This document shows positions 8,101 to 14,382 of a stretch of 21,941 nt of DNA, piece by piece. Below the pieces are notes generated by a model, which was not told the DNA's origin, did not search any database, and was given only the letters and a program-made list of their open reading frames with translations. The stretch is taken from assembly GCA_946478755.1 (NCBI GenBank), contig CAMLDJ010000064.1, positions 1 to 21,941 of the forward strand, written 5' to 3'. Source of the DNA: an uncultured Pedobacter sp. (GTDB lineage Bacteria; Bacteroidota; Bacteroidia; Sphingobacteriales; Sphingobacteriaceae). The first letter of the stretch is position 1, and every line of letters begins with the position of its first letter. A program made the position numbers and the translations under genes.

Positions 8101-8271
8101 CGGGACCTGACTATTAATCTAAGTGGAAGGAACCTGGTTTCCTGGGATGACTATAAAGGATATGATCCGGAACTGAACTCAGGTGGACAGTCAACTCTCC
8201 TTCGAAACATTGATTTTGGTTCAGTACCCATTCCAAGAACGTTCAGCTTGGGCGTACGTGCTAACTTTTAA
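5107..8271 (+). CDS. SusC/RagA-family TonB-dependent outer-membrane transporter (first pair)
   Basis: The product has 1054 residues. A signal peptide covers about 1-31 (hydrophobic stretch ending VQVASAQ), a carboxypeptidase-regulatory-like domain about 36-117 (LTGRVTES...GIPGVVVKIQGT), a TonB-box-like DEVIVTG at 123-129, the plug domain about 135-283 (LQGKAPGA, VRLRG, PLYIIDG, IERIEVLNG.AAAAIYGSRA.AGVIQI), then the beta-barrel, ending in a terminal Phe as usual for outer-membrane barrels. There is no STN signalling domain. With the SusD-like lipoprotein that follows after 28 nt, it would form an energy-driven uptake complex for a large ligand. The nearby anmK and C26 genes suggest amino-sugar or muropeptide ligands; the sequence alone does not show the substrate. 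It is only distantly similar to the other two SusC proteins in its N-terminal region. Confidence 0.95.
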   Translation: MKKLYACRCHSIRLILWAPIFLLMLVQVASAQVKQRYTLTGRVTESPSGNGIPGVVVKIQGTNLAMATAGDGRFNLAVDLSPGTYQVVFSSIGYKSQTQTVQLSGSTQVTVNGTLTADNIGLDEVIVTGTSQGTTRKQMGSYVSSVKGDDLVKAPSGNVLSALQGKAPGAQISQNSGDPAGGMSVRLRGVSSVNSGSDPLYIIDGVIVNNATARVTNTSANYDGGGSGVGGNGNFVGAIGQNRMVDINPNDIERIEVLNGAAAAAIYGSRANAGVIQIFTKRGVSGKPVLSFSTSLTTSDLRKQVEVNRSPVKFGGSVDEFTQDVIQTSGSPAALLTNTTPVTRYNYQDYIFRSAIGTDNTVSLAGGSENTKFYTSLGFFSNQGIIKNSDFKRYNMRANLDQKITDWAKVTAGFNYIHSDANEKPDGNSFFSPMNSVTIIGNFHDIFTRDALGNLRSVGERGRVNPVSVIEDIKQRQTVNRVIANAKLVLNPVKKLTVDYTIGVDNTIQNGTTYIPPFAYNVSTGFFGGGASLDPSLNGYASAANNTATLFNHELNFTYDTQLADRLLSTTQLGGSYQYEKTNYLLSNGRGLAPFVESVNGASTILPNNDARLQQAISGAYLQQNFKYKDHLFVTGAVRVDQSTVFGEKNRTKAYLKGNISYVLSSADYWSGLGVSEWWDTFKVRAAYGQSGNLTGIGPYERFNQYLSTSYLGKTSLISRTQQANVDVAPERQTELELGTDLSFFKNRLGVVFNWYSKKVDELLVPVVIAPTTGYISLLQNNGTLKNKGIEIMITGTPLVMNDFKWNTSFIFNRNRNKAEGTGALQLITTNAGAPVALINGEPVGVFYGTFFARNEDGSLLTNAAGIPQLERGIQNSSTTYTAQRGSDGLPSGTTLRKVIGNPNPDYTASFINDFSYKKLSLHIQLDASQGADVWNADWRTRQGVGNGKVAEQEQMGILPRGYVAGVYATEEWRIDDGSYVKLREISLSYNVGTVKFARDLTINLSGRNLVSWDDYKGYDPELNSGGQSTLLRNIDFGSVPIPRTFSLGVRANF

Positions 8272-8299
8272 TTTAATTAAGGACAAAAATCATATTCTG

Positions 8300-9598
8300 A
8301 TGAAACGAAATTATATATATAAGATAACAGGGGCCTTATTGGCACTCGTTATGATCATTTCCTGTAAAAAGGAATACACGGATCCCTCTGGTGCAAATGC
8401 TGATGATGTGCTGACCACGCCAAAAGGGCTGACAGGAGTAGTCGTAGGTTTGCAAAGATCGTATACAGTAGGCAGATTGGGCGTATATTTTAATTCGATA
8501 TCGACCGCCGGGTTTGTAACCAACGAAATTCTGCTGATGAATTCAGGGAACATACCTGAACTGCAGCTGTATACTGGTGGGAGTAGTGTGGATGGCACTA
8601 ACAACATTTTAACAAATTTGTGGACCTACAGCAACAAGATCATTTTTGATGCCGATAATGTGATCAGCAATTCGGCTAACCTGGCCGATAAGAGCTATGC
8701 CTCTGGACTTATTGCTTACGCAAGTTTGTATAAGGCGTTGGCATTGGGTAACCTTTCCCAAAACTGGGAGAATATACCTGCGGGCATTGGACAAAACGTA
8801 GGTTTTATAACCCGGATCGAAGGCTTTAACAAAGCCATAGCTACAATTGATAATGCCTTCGCCGTAATATCGGCAAACCCGATCAGTGCGAGTTTTCTGG
8901 CGAATATGCCTGCGGGGATTGATATCCAGAACACCTTATATGCGTTAAAGGCGCGTTATGCACTCTTCGCGGGGAATTATCCTGTGGCTTTGGCAGCGGC
9001 GAACAGTGTGGATCTGACCAAAAGGTCGACCTTCAACTTTGATGCACAGACCTTAAATCCGATATTCGAAATTGCGACTTCGACGAACAACGTGTTTCAA
9101 CCAACCAATGCGAACCTCGGATTAACGGGTGCATACACCCCTGATCCGGCCGACAAGCGACTTGCTTTTTATACCGTGCCGGCGCCCACTGCGCCAACCG
9201 CCCGTTTAGGTGGCTTCGGCAGAACAAGTACAACCGCCATACCGGTATATCTGCCAGGGGAGATGACCTTAATTAAAGCAGAGGTCTATGCCCGCCAAGC
9301 TGCTCCTGATCCAGTTAACGCATTAATTGAACTGAACAAGGTGGTCACCAAAACGCCGGCAAGTGATCCTTTTGGAGTTGGAGCAGATTTGCCGCCGATA
9401 GTTGGGGCCTTAACCCCGGCACAGTTGTTACCATTGATCTATAAACACCGCAGCATTGAGCTTTATTTGTCTGGTTTAAAGCTGGAAGATATGAGACGGT
9501 TTGGATTGCCGCTTACAGATCGGAAAAGGAATTTCTTCCCTTATCCTTTTACAGAAAGAGATAACAATAGCAATACGCCTGCCGATCCGGCGTTTTAG
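8300..9598 (+). CDS. SusD/RagB-family surface lipoprotein (first pair)
   Basis: The product has 432 residues when started at the ATG at 8300, which gives MKRNYIYK followed by a hydrophobic segment and the lipobox IISC, with acylated C22. An in-frame ATG at 8183 lies inside susC1 and would bury the signal peptide, so I rejected it. The C-terminal KHRSIELYLSGLKLEDMRRFG block is the typical SusD motif, and the protein ends with an NFFPYPFTERDNN segment common in compact SusD-like proteins. The central region is alpha-helical and TPR-like. It is the ligand-binding lid of the SusC barrel on the cell surface. It starts 28 nt after susC1 and is followed by a strong terminator, so it closes the C26-anmK-susC1-susD1 unit. 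At 432 residues it is shorter than the other two SusD proteins here. Confidence 0.93.
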   Translation: MKRNYIYKITGALLALVMIISCKKEYTDPSGANADDVLTTPKGLTGVVVGLQRSYTVGRLGVYFNSISTAGFVTNEILLMNSGNIPELQLYTGGSSVDGTNNILTNLWTYSNKIIFDADNVISNSANLADKSYASGLIAYASLYKALALGNLSQNWENIPAGIGQNVGFITRIEGFNKAIATIDNAFAVISANPISASFLANMPAGIDIQNTLYALKARYALFAGNYPVALAAANSVDLTKRSTFNFDAQTLNPIFEIATSTNNVFQPTNANLGLTGAYTPDPADKRLAFYTVPAPTAPTARLGGFGRTSTTAIPVYLPGEMTLIKAEVYARQAAPDPVNALIELNKVVTKTPASDPFGVGADLPPIVGALTPAQLLPLIYKHRSIELYLSGLKLEDMRRFGLPLTDRKRNFFPYPFTERDNNSNTPADPAF

Positions 9599-9608
9599 CC
9601 TGTTCGTT

Positions 9609-9645
9609 AAACCGCCTCATGTTTTTACAAATGGGGCGGTTTTTT
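9609..9645 (+). terminator. Rho-independent terminator after susD1
   Basis: AAACCGCCTCAT (9609-9620) pairs with ATGGGGCGGTTT (9631-9642) as a 12-bp stem with one G-U pair and a 10-nt loop. It is followed by an uninterrupted run of six T (9640-9645, partly in the stem) and further T residues. It begins 11 nt after the susD1 stop codon. Confidence 0.9.
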
Positions 9646-9695
9646 ATTTTTACCAGGCAATCTACCTCCCTTTTCTAATATATCGTGTCCCTTTT

Positions 9696-9727
9696 TTAAG
9701 CAGCTTGCGTTTTTCTAAGCTGCTTAA
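9696..9727. repeat. Perfect 11-bp inverted repeat
   Basis: TTAAGCAGCTT (9696-9706) and AAGCTGCTTAA (9717-9727) are exact reverse complements around a 10-nt loop. It lacks a T-run on the correct side for either strand: a T-run precedes it on the plus strand. It is therefore not a standard terminator, although it could still act as a 3'-end structure for deoR. Function unknown. Confidence 0.7.
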
Positions 9728-9834
9728 CTTGTTGTTTATGGTTGGATAGGATCAGCGTTCTGCTAGGGTTCGGGATAGGCTTGTAATTTGCTTGTTTATA
9801 AGTATATGCTAACCAGGTGTAAACTATATCAATG

Positions 9835-9878
9835 ACCCTGTTATCACCCTGTTTGCACCCTGTTTAGACCCTGTTTAC
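9835..9878. repeat. Four tandem copies of an 11-bp repeat (ACCCTGTTTnn)
   Basis: ACCCTGTT starts at 9835, 9846, 9857 and 9868, an exact 11-bp period. The last two bases of each unit vary (TC, GC, AG, AC) and the first copy has A for the eighth-position T that follows. One unit per helical turn would place all copies on nearly the same face of the DNA. It lies between two convergent genes. It is too short for a CRISPR array and does not encode a protein. Confidence 0.85.
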
Positions 9879-9949
9879 ATATGGTTAATCCCGATCTCTA
9901 TACAGGCTGAAAGTAGAGCCTATCCACCGCCTGTTAAAAGCCATTTATC

Positions 9950-10696
9950 TTAAAGGATCTGTAAGCTTTTTATACGGTAAGCATCTAGTTCAGCAGCCTG
10001 AGGGTCAAGTTCAGTAATTAGGTAATCTATGTTTTGCAGCGAAGCCACTTTTAACCTTAATGAAGTATCGAGTTTTTCGGATATGCATAGAATGGCGGCC
10101 TTCTTCGAGGAGTTTAACATGGTTTTTTTTAGTTGATTAATCTCCCAATCGGTATCGGTTAGCCCATCCTGGGGATGAATGGCGCTGGTTCCAAGCAGGC
10201 ATAGGTCAGCATTGATCTCTGACAGCTGGTTGACCACATGGCCACCATAAGTTACCTGAGAATTTTTAGAGAACAGACCTCCGATCAGGATCACTTCAAT
10301 TTTAGGGTATTTTGCAAGTTCAATGGCGACAAAAGGGCTGATGGTAAAGAAGGTGGCGTTTAGATTCTCGGGCAATTGTTTTACCAATTCTATCATGGAT
10401 GTTCCTCCGCCTGTGACGATCACCATGCCGTCCTTTATTAAAGGGATGGTTTTTTTGCCGATGCAAAGCTTAGCGTCCTTGGCATACACTTCACTGTCAT
10501 CAAAAGAAGATTGGTAGGACTTTGAAAGTGCACCGCCGTGTACTTTTGATAACTGGCCTTTTTCTGCCAGCTCCTGAAGATCCCGACGAATGGTGTCTTC
10601 CGAAACATTTAGCAGTTCAACAAGATCAGAGGTCAGCACCCGGTTGTGCAAGTTGATTTGGCGCATCACAAAGTCGTGCCTTTCTTTCTTAAGCAT
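9950..10696 (-). CDS. DeoR-family transcriptional regulator
   Basis: The product has 248 residues, typical of the family (about 250). The N-terminal helix-turn-helix is clear: LTSDLVELLNVSEDTIRRDL at 21-40, followed by the family signature ending KVHGGA at 51-56. The C-terminal sensor domain (about 75-235) is the DeoRC fold related to sugar-phosphate isomerases, with GGGTSMIEL at 96-104, the IGGLFSKNSQVTYGG block, and GLTDTDWEINQLKK. Such regulators usually sense a phosphorylated sugar and repress an adjacent operon. It is divergent from susC2-susD2, and the 234 bp between them hold paired tandem sites that would suit it, so control of that pair and of itself is likely. The effector is unknown; an amino-sugar phosphate would fit the neighbourhood. 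Confidence 0.92.
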   Translation of the reverse strand: MLKKERHDFVMRQINLHNRVLTSDLVELLNVSEDTIRRDLQELAEKGQLSKVHGGALSKSYQSSFDDSEVYAKDAKLCIGKKTIPLIKDGMVIVTGGGTSMIELVKQLPENLNATFFTISPFVAIELAKYPKIEVILIGGLFSKNSQVTYGGHVVNQLSEINADLCLLGTSAIHPQDGLTDTDWEINQLKKTMLNSSKKAAILCISEKLDTSLRLKVASLQNIDYLITELDPQAAELDAYRIKSLQIL

Positions 10697-10749
10697 ATAG
10701 AAATTTTTCAGCTAATGTAAATAAAAAACTGAGAAAACGAACTGCGGGC

Positions 10750-10779
10750 TTGTGCGTGTTTTTGCGCATTTAAATTTTG
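10750..10779 (+). promoter_or_regulatory. Candidate susC2 promoter overlapped by an operator
   Basis: A -33-like TTG (10750-10752) is followed after 19 bp by AAATTTTG (10772-10779), which matches the Bacteroidota -7 element TAnnTTTG except for its first base. The first TGCGTG/TGCGCA pair (10753-10768) falls exactly between the two elements, where a bound repressor would block initiation. The -7 match is imperfect, so this is a candidate only. It implies a leader of about 145 nt for susC2. Confidence 0.4.
10753..10768. promoter_or_regulatory. Tandem half-site operator A (TGCGTG / TGCGCA)
   Basis: TGCGTG at 10753-10758 and TGCGCA at 10763-10768 lie one helical turn (10 bp) apart, separated by TTTT. 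Direct-repeat operators are known for some DeoR-family proteins. It lies between the putative susC2 -33 and -7 elements and inside the predicted deoR leader. It matches a second site at 10858-10873 in layout. Confidence 0.55.
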
Positions 10780-10788
10780 TTGTGTGTT

Positions 10789-10796
10789 CAAAAATA
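10789..10796 (-). promoter_or_regulatory. Candidate deoR -7 promoter element
   Basis: On the minus strand these bases read TATTTTTG, a full match to the Bacteroidota -7 consensus TAnnTTTG. No good -33 TTG is seen at the expected distance. The start would give deoR a leader of about 85 nt containing operator A, which fits autoregulation. Confidence 0.4.
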
Positions 10797-10857
10797 GTTG
10801 ATTATTAGTTGCATTATGTAAAAAACATTTATCATATTTATAAAGGATTTATTTTAA

Positions 10858-10873
10858 TGCGTGAAAATGCGTG
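10858..10873. promoter_or_regulatory. Tandem half-site operator B (TGCGTG / TGCGTG)
   Basis: TGCGTG at 10858-10863 and again at 10868-10873, 10 bp apart and separated by AAAA. Its distance from operator A is exactly 105 bp, ten helical turns, so a dimeric or tetrameric regulator could bind both and loop the DNA. It lies 58 bp upstream of the susC2 start. Confidence 0.55.
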
Positions 10874-10930
10874 TTTCAAATGTTGAATCCTGAAAAACTT
10901 AAACTAAACTAATTAATCAAAACAGCTTTT

Positions 10931-13900
10931 ATGAAAAGAAAACTACTACTACTTTTTATGGGCATTTTTCTACTGCTGACACAGACGTTTGCACAGCAGA
11001 TCACCGTGACAGGGAAGGTTACTTCCTCTAGTGACGGTTTGCCTATACCGGGAGCTTCGGTAAAAATTAAAGGAACCCAGATTGGTGGTCAGACCAGTGC
11101 TGCGGGAGCCTATTCTATTAGCGCAAAAAAGGGAGATGTGCTGATTTTCTCCTATATCGGATCTTTAACACAGGAAAGAACGGTAACCGGGACAACGCTT
11201 AATGTGGTACTTCAGGAAGATGACAAGGCTTTAAGTGAGATTGTTGTTGTTGGCTATGGTACACAGAAAAAAGCTAATCTGACAGGCGCAGTTACTTCAA
11301 TTGATGTGAAGAAGACTTTGGACGCGAGACCGGTGGCAGATGTTGGAAGGGCTTTACAAGGTGCTGCTGCAGGCCTAAGTGTAATTGTTCCGAGTGGTGA
11401 GGTTGGTTCAGACCCCATCATTAAAATCAGGGGACAAATCGGCTCATTCAAGGGTGGATCTTCTCCTTTAATCTTGTTGGATAATGTCGAAATACCAAGT
11501 ATTCAGCTGGTGAATCCAAGCGATATTGCTTCGATCACCGTGTTAAAGGATGCAGCTGCTTCTTCTATATATGGAGCGAAGGCTGCGTTTGGTGTAGTGT
11601 TGATCACCACTAAACAAGGATCGGGCTCTGACAAGCCTTCCATCAGCTATACCAATAATTTTTCCTTTCAAAATCCATGGAAAGAATTGAAGATGGGCGA
11701 TGTAAATGCACTGAAGTATACCGTTGATGCGGCTGAACGTGTGGGGCTTACCACTCCACAAGGTGCATTTTATTACGTTGATCGTGCCAGTTATGAAAAA
11801 GCGGTAGCCTGGAAAGAAAAATATGGCAGTACGATCGGTCCCAATGATCCGACCGTGTTTGGAAGAGACTGGTATGTTCAGGGGGCTGGCCTAAAAATGG
11901 GTGTCAGAACTTATGATCCTTATGATATGATGGTGAAAGAATGGGCGCCTACCCAGCAGCACAATTTGTCAGTAGGTGGTTCGGCGGGTAAAACAACTTA
12001 CAATATTGGCCTCGCTGCCTTGGATCAGAGTGGTATGATGAAGCCGGCTAAATCTGACCAGTTTACACGCTATAACGCCTCCTTAAGATTAACAAGTGAG
12101 ATCAATAAGTTCATTACTGTCCGCGGTGGAGCAATTTATTCCAGAAGAAACAAAGATTATGCTTATGCGACAAGTTCAGTAACGGCAGATCCGTGGCTGT
12201 ACCTTTATCGCTGGAGTTCACTTTATCCTTTAGGGAACGATGAAAATGGCGATCCTATCCGCAGCCCGGCAAGCGAAGTCGGAGCAGCGAATACGGCAAA
12301 TATTCTTCAAAATTACATGAACATAAATCTGGGATCTACTGTCAATATTCTTAAAAACTGGAAGGTAGATTTTGATTATACTTTTTCTAATCAGGAGCAG
12401 AACTGGAAACGTCCGGGTACCCGGTTTACGGCCAGGAACTCCTGGGTAGCACCTAAGGCCAGATTGGATGCCAACGGCAATCCAGTGTATGTAAATGCTG
12501 AAGGGCAGCCGGTTTCGGGTCCTGGTGCTGGCGCTATTGCTGCTTATGATCTTTCTTTAGATACATATACATCACAGGGTTCAAATCCCGATCACATATA
12601 CCGGTCGGCCGAGAACTATAACAACCATACCATTAATGCTTTTACGACCTATAATTTGAACTTGAAACAAGATCATGATTTCAAATTTATACTGGGATTG
12701 AACCGCGTTGCCGCGAATACAGAGTCGCAATATACCCAGATCACCAGTTTATCAGACATTACGAATCCTCAGTTTAACTTCGGAGTAGGAACGCAAACGG
12801 GTGGGGGTGCGGTGTTAAAAGAAGCGCAACTGGGTTATTTTGGGCGGATAAACTACGGATACAAAAACAAATACCTGTTTGAAGGAAACGTACGCTACGA
12901 TGGTTCATCAAAATTTCCGACAGACTTATGGTGGAGATGGTTTAAATCCTTCTCGGCCGGATGGGTTGCCAGCGAAGAGAGTTTTATGGACTGGACTAAA
13001 CCCACCTTATCGATGCTGAAGCTCAGAGGGTCATGGGGCTCTATCGGAGATCAGACTGTACCTAGCGGCTTATACATTTCCACTTTGCCAGGTGGTCAGT
13101 CTTCCTGGATCGGTGGTTCAGGTACAAGGGTAAATTATTTTGGTACGCCAACTGCTGTCTCCTCTGTTATTGAGTGGCAGGACATTGTAACCGCAAACTT
13201 TGGTGTGGATGCCGGCTTCTTTAATAATAGCTTAAATTTAACCTTCGATGTGTATCAGCGGAACACCGATAATATGATTGTGCCGGCTGAAGGAATCCCT
13301 TTAACATTTGGTGCAGGCGCCCCTGAAAGTAACTATGGTTCATTGAGAACAAGAGGTTGGGAGTTAGCCGTCGATTTCAACCATAAGTTTGAAAATGGTT
13401 TGGGTGTTAACCTGAGGGCAAACATTTCTGATGCGAAATCTACCATTACTGAATATGGTACACTTACGGGTGTGAACAGCAATTATGTCGGCAAAACTTA
13501 CGGGGAAATCTGGGGTTATCGTACAGACAGGTTGTATCAACTGGACGATTTTGAACTTGACGGGAACGGAAAACCACAGTTGATCAATTTAACACCTGCC
13601 GAAAGTGCGAAATATGGCAAGCCAAATGGTACAGGTCCGGCGGCTTATAAATTGAAGGCAGGGCCAAATGGAGAGAAGCCTGTTTATCAGACTTTCCTGC
13701 AAAATTCGGCGAATTTCCGGTTTGGACCTGGTGATGTCAAATTTAAAGATGTAAACGGAGATGGTGAGTTAAATAACGGAAGTGCTATTCTAGACGACCA
13801 CGGTGACCTGGAGGTGATCGGTAATTCTACACCAAGATATGAATATGGATTCAGGTTTGGAGCTGATTTTAAAGGCTTCGATATCAGTGCATTTTTCCAG

Positions 13901-14371
13901 GGAGTTGGCAAACGTGAAATGTGGGGTAACGGATTTCTGGCCATTCCGGGGTATAATTCCTCTGATGGCGCGATGCCTGCTGCTATTGTGGATAACTATT
14001 GGACGCCGCAAAATACGACTGCATTTTATCCGGCAGCTTATAATAATGCGGCCAGCAATTTAAATAACAATATGCAGATCCAGGACCGCTATTTGTTGAA
14101 CATGGCCTATTTGAGGCTTAAAAACCTGACTGTTGGCTATACCCTCCCGCAATCTCTTGTTAGAAAAGTAAGTATAGGCTCCTTGAGGGTGTATGCTGCG
14201 CTGGAAAATATCATTACCTGGGATCATTTAGGTGATCTGCCGATCGATCCGGAAGTCATCAATGGGGTCTCGATGTGGGATACCGTGAACGATAATTATA
14301 ATTCTAGCCGTACCGGCACCGGAATCCCTACTTTCAAAAGTGTTTCGTTTGGTGTTCAAGTAAACTTTTAA
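10931..14371 (+). CDS. SusC/RagA-family TonB-dependent outer-membrane transporter (second pair)
   Basis: The product has 1146 residues, the largest of the three SusC proteins. A signal peptide covers 1-21 (MKRKLLLLF...TFAQ), a carboxypeptidase-regulatory-like domain about 24-97 (ITVTGKVTSSSDGLPIPGAS), a TonB-box-like SEIVVVGYG at 102-110, the plug about 113-229 (IKIRGQIG, LILLDNVEIP, IASITVLKDAAASSIYGAKAA), and a beta-barrel ending in Phe. No STN domain is present. A DVNGDGELN stretch late in the barrel resembles a calcium loop but is a common SusC motif. The first 50 residues closely match those of the third SusC, while the barrels differ. It starts the susC2-susD2 unit divergent from deoR, with susD2 11 nt downstream. 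Substrate not deducible; DeoR control suggests a sugar. Confidence 0.95.
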   Translation: MKRKLLLLFMGIFLLLTQTFAQQITVTGKVTSSSDGLPIPGASVKIKGTQIGGQTSAAGAYSISAKKGDVLIFSYIGSLTQERTVTGTTLNVVLQEDDKALSEIVVVGYGTQKKANLTGAVTSIDVKKTLDARPVADVGRALQGAAAGLSVIVPSGEVGSDPIIKIRGQIGSFKGGSSPLILLDNVEIPSIQLVNPSDIASITVLKDAAASSIYGAKAAFGVVLITTKQGSGSDKPSISYTNNFSFQNPWKELKMGDVNALKYTVDAAERVGLTTPQGAFYYVDRASYEKAVAWKEKYGSTIGPNDPTVFGRDWYVQGAGLKMGVRTYDPYDMMVKEWAPTQQHNLSVGGSAGKTTYNIGLAALDQSGMMKPAKSDQFTRYNASLRLTSEINKFITVRGGAIYSRRNKDYAYATSSVTADPWLYLYRWSSLYPLGNDENGDPIRSPASEVGAANTANILQNYMNINLGSTVNILKNWKVDFDYTFSNQEQNWKRPGTRFTARNSWVAPKARLDANGNPVYVNAEGQPVSGPGAGAIAAYDLSLDTYTSQGSNPDHIYRSAENYNNHTINAFTTYNLNLKQDHDFKFILGLNRVAANTESQYTQITSLSDITNPQFNFGVGTQTGGGAVLKEAQLGYFGRINYGYKNKYLFEGNVRYDGSSKFPTDLWWRWFKSFSAGWVASEESFMDWTKPTLSMLKLRGSWGSIGDQTVPSGLYISTLPGGQSSWIGGSGTRVNYFGTPTAVSSVIEWQDIVTANFGVDAGFFNNSLNLTFDVYQRNTDNMIVPAEGIPLTFGAGAPESNYGSLRTRGWELAVDFNHKFENGLGVNLRANISDAKSTITEYGTLTGVNSNYVGKTYGEIWGYRTDRLYQLDDFELDGNGKPQLINLTPAESAKYGKPNGTGPAAYKLKAGPNGEKPVYQTFLQNSANFRFGPGDVKFKDVNGDGELNNGSAILDDHGDLEVIGNSTPRYEYGFRFGADFKGFDISAFFQGVGKREMWGNGFLAIPGYNSSDGAMPAAIVDNYWTPQNTTAFYPAAYNNAASNLNNNMQIQDRYLLNMAYLRLKNLTVGYTLPQSLVRKVSIGSLRVYAALENIITWDHLGDLPIDPEVINGVSMWDTVNDNYNSSRTGTGIPTFKSVSFGVQVNF

Positions 14372-14382
14372 AAAATAAAAAG

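Larger units (their letters stand above)
9646..9949. other. Non-coding stretch between convergent susD1 and deoR
   Basis: This stretch of about 300 nt has no open frame with coding character. It holds a perfect 11-bp inverted repeat (9696-9727), a tandem 11-bp repeat array (9835-9878), and a 9-bp pair of inverted copies, GGATAGGCT (9773-9781) and AGCCTATCC (9917-9925), that flank the array. No tRNA, small-RNA signature or terminator for deoR was recognised. Confidence 0.6.

Noticed and set aside
8183..8299. N-terminal extension of susD1 overlapping susC1
   Set aside because: It would bury the lipoprotein signal; the ATG at 8300 places the lipobox Cys at residue 22 as expected.
9571..9596. 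Third CAATACGCC motif with a partial inverted partner at the end of susD1
   Set aside because: Only 5 contiguous bp pair, it lies within codons for a typical SusD C-terminus, and the geometry differs from the two intergenic palindromes.
9501..9749. 82-residue open frame running from the susD1 end into the intergenic region
   Set aside because: It overlaps susD1 in another frame, crosses the strong terminator, and shows no family motif.
9835..9878. Tandem repeats as a CRISPR array
   Set aside because: Units are 11 bp with no unique spacers of CRISPR size and no cas genes nearby.
9773..9925. Invertible promoter element between the 9-bp inverted copies
   Set aside because: The arms are short, the flanking genes converge so neither needs a promoter there, and no recombinase gene is nearby.
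10857..10886. Nine-codon frame (ATG to TGA) in the susC2 leader as a regulatory leader peptide
   Set aside because: It coincides with operator B, has no run of a single regulatory amino acid and no recognisable ribosome binding site.
13748..13777. DVNGDGELN in SusC2 as an EF-hand calcium site
   Set aside because: This is a recurrent motif of SusC barrels and does not by itself support a dedicated calcium-binding function.
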